Shown: positions 36,596-37,873 of the stretch, in pieces | How positions within the stretch are numbered: position 1 is the stretch's first letter | Layout: every line of letters begins with the position of its first letter | Assembly (NCBI GenBank): GCA_023255335.1 | Contig: JALRIS010000018.1 | Span: 1-37,873, forward strand | DNA: 37,873 nucleotides | Reading direction: 5' to 3' | Source of the DNA: Flavobacteriales bacterium | GTDB lineage: Bacteria > Bacteroidota > Bacteroidia > Flavobacteriales_D > CAJJDF01 | Made by a program: the position numbers and the translations under genes | Notes under the pieces: generated by a model | What the model was told of the DNA's origin: nothing | The model's input: the letters and a program-made list of their open reading frames with translations, nothing else | The model's database searches: none

Positions 36596-37873
36596 CTAGC
36601 TTACGGAGTTCCCAGAGTTAATGTAATCCTCGGATGGATTCACAAAGGAAAGCGCTCCTTCGTTGTTTTCAGCCATCAAAATCATCCCCTGCGACTCTAT
36701 TCCTTTTATGGCTCTAGGAGCTAAATTCACGAGTACACTTACCTGTTTTCCAATAATTTCTTCGGGAGAATAGCTTTCGGCAATTCCCGAAACGATGGTT
36801 CGGATTTCAGAACCGATATCTACTTTCAGGTGGAGCAATTTCTTGGTTTTCTTTACTTTTTCTGCCTCCAAGATAGTTCCTATCCGAATATCAAGTTTGG
36901 TAAAATCTTCAAACGTGATTTCCTCTTTGATGGGTTCGGCAGGTAAGTTATTCGCTTTGCTGGATGCTAATTTTTTCAACTGATCCTCCACCAGTTGATC
37001 CTCTATTTTGGTAAAAAGCAATGTGGCCTCGTTAATCTTTTCGTTTTCTTGTAGTAAAGAAAAACTCCCCAAGTCGGCCCAATTCAATTTCTCCGATAAT
37101 GCTAGCATCTCTCTCAGCGATTTCGATTTTTTTGGCATAAATGGCTCAAAAGCAATCGCCAAGTTGGCAGAAATTTGCAAGGCAATTTTCATAATCGTTT
37201 TGACCCTTTCTGGATCCGATTTTACCAATTTCCAGGGTTCTGAATCTTGTAAATATTTATTTCCTATCCGGGCAATGCTCATAGCTCCGGTAAGTGCCTC
37301 TCTAAATCGATACGCCTCTATACTTTCCCCTATCTTGTGAGCAATCTCCTTTACTTCCTTCATAATTACTGTATCGGATTCCAGCACCTCTCCAGACTCG
37401 GGAACCATTCCTTCGTAATATTTATTGGTGAGCACCACCACCCGGTTTACGAAATTTCCAAAAATCGCAACAAGCTCATTGTTTACTCTGTCTTGATAGT
37501 CTTTCCAGGTAAATTCTGAGTCTTTACTTTCTGGCAAAATCGAGGTCAATACGTAACGTAATTCATCTGCTTTGTCAGGAAATTCTTCCAAATACTCATG
37601 CAGCCAAACTGCCCAATTTCTGGAAGTAGACAATTTATCTCCTTCCAAATTTAAAAACTCATTGGCTGGAACATTGTCTGGCAAAACGAATTCGCCTTGT
37701 TGTTTTAATAAAATAGGGAAAATTACCGCATGAAACACAATGTTGTCTTTTCCTATAAAATGAACCAACTTGGTTTCAGCTTCTTGTGTCTCTTTATTTA
37801 TTTTCCAGTAATCCTCCCAGTTTTTACCCTCTTTGTCTGCCCATTTTTTGGTAGCCGAAATATACCCAATTGG
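36596..37873 (-). CDS. metG: Methionyl-tRNA synthetase, C-terminal part (gene continues past the right edge)
   Basis: Frame stays open to 37873 (PIGYISATKKWADKEGKNWEDYWKINKETQEAETKLVHFIGKDNIVFHAVIFP), KLSTSRNWAVW, C-terminal tRNA-binding domain FEDFTKLDIRIGTILEAEKV...LVNLAPRAIKGIESQGMIL. Confidence 0.96.
   Translation of the reverse strand, partial: PIGYISATKKWADKEGKNWEDYWKINKETQEAETKLVHFIGKDNIVFHAVIFPILLKQQGEFVLPDNVPANEFLNLEGDKLSTSRNWAVWLHEYLEEFPDKADELRYVLTSILPESKDSEFTWKDYQDRVNNELVAIFGNFVNRVVVLTNKYYEGMVPESGEVLESDTVIMKEVKEIAHKIGESIEAYRFREALTGAMSIARIGNKYLQDSEPWKLVKSDPERVKTIMKIALQISANLAIAFEPFMPKKSKSLREMLALSEKLNWADLGSFSLLQENEKINEATLLFTKIEDQLVEDQLKKLASSKANNLPAEPIKEEITFEDFTKLDIRIGTILEAEKVKKTKKLLHLKVDIGSEIRTIVSGIAESYSPEEIIGKQVSVLVNLAPRAIKGIESQGMILMAENNEGALSFVNPSEDYINSGNSVS

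Noticed and set aside
1-37873. CRISPR array, insertion sequence, integrase or prophage module
   Set aside because: No regularly spaced direct repeats, transposase or integrase motifs, or phage structural proteins were seen in the track or by reading the spacers.

Overview
This is a 37.9 kb chromosomal window from a Bacteroidota-type genome. Indicators are AT-rich intergenic DNA, TTG-N19-21-TAnnTTTG promoters, no obvious Shine-Dalgarno sites, and typical Bacteroidota housekeeping protein families. It is almost entirely core genome: rlmN, a SPOR protein, an OmpA-like lipoprotein, proline dehydrogenase, a Kir-type K+ channel, four tandem FKBP-type prolyl isomerases next to a short-form purL, a YgiQ-like radical SAM protein, lptE-like / TPR-like / secG, an MscS channel, ychF, hutI, an RluA-family pseudouridine synthase, prfB, cysS, an M28/glutaminyl-cyclase-like lipoprotein, rimP-nusA-infB-rnc, a membrane pyrophosphatase, a PurF-type amidotransferase, a PpiD/SurA-like foldase and a truncated metG at the right edge. 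I saw no CRISPR array, IS element, prophage, rRNA or tRNA. I found no convincing new multi-gene system. The most useful observations are: (1) the prfB +1 programmed frameshift, which the ORF track misses and which lacks an SD-like stimulator; (2) an A8 tract that throws the natural ATG of a membrane/Cys-motif protein out of frame; (3) the tandem FKBP array with different domain layouts and predicted compartments; (4) a 22-codon ORF with an embedded terminator-like hairpin whose stop overlaps the rimP start as ATGA; (5) motif-level clues in the pyrophosphatase, RNase III and IF2. All homology calls come from reading motifs; no database search was run.
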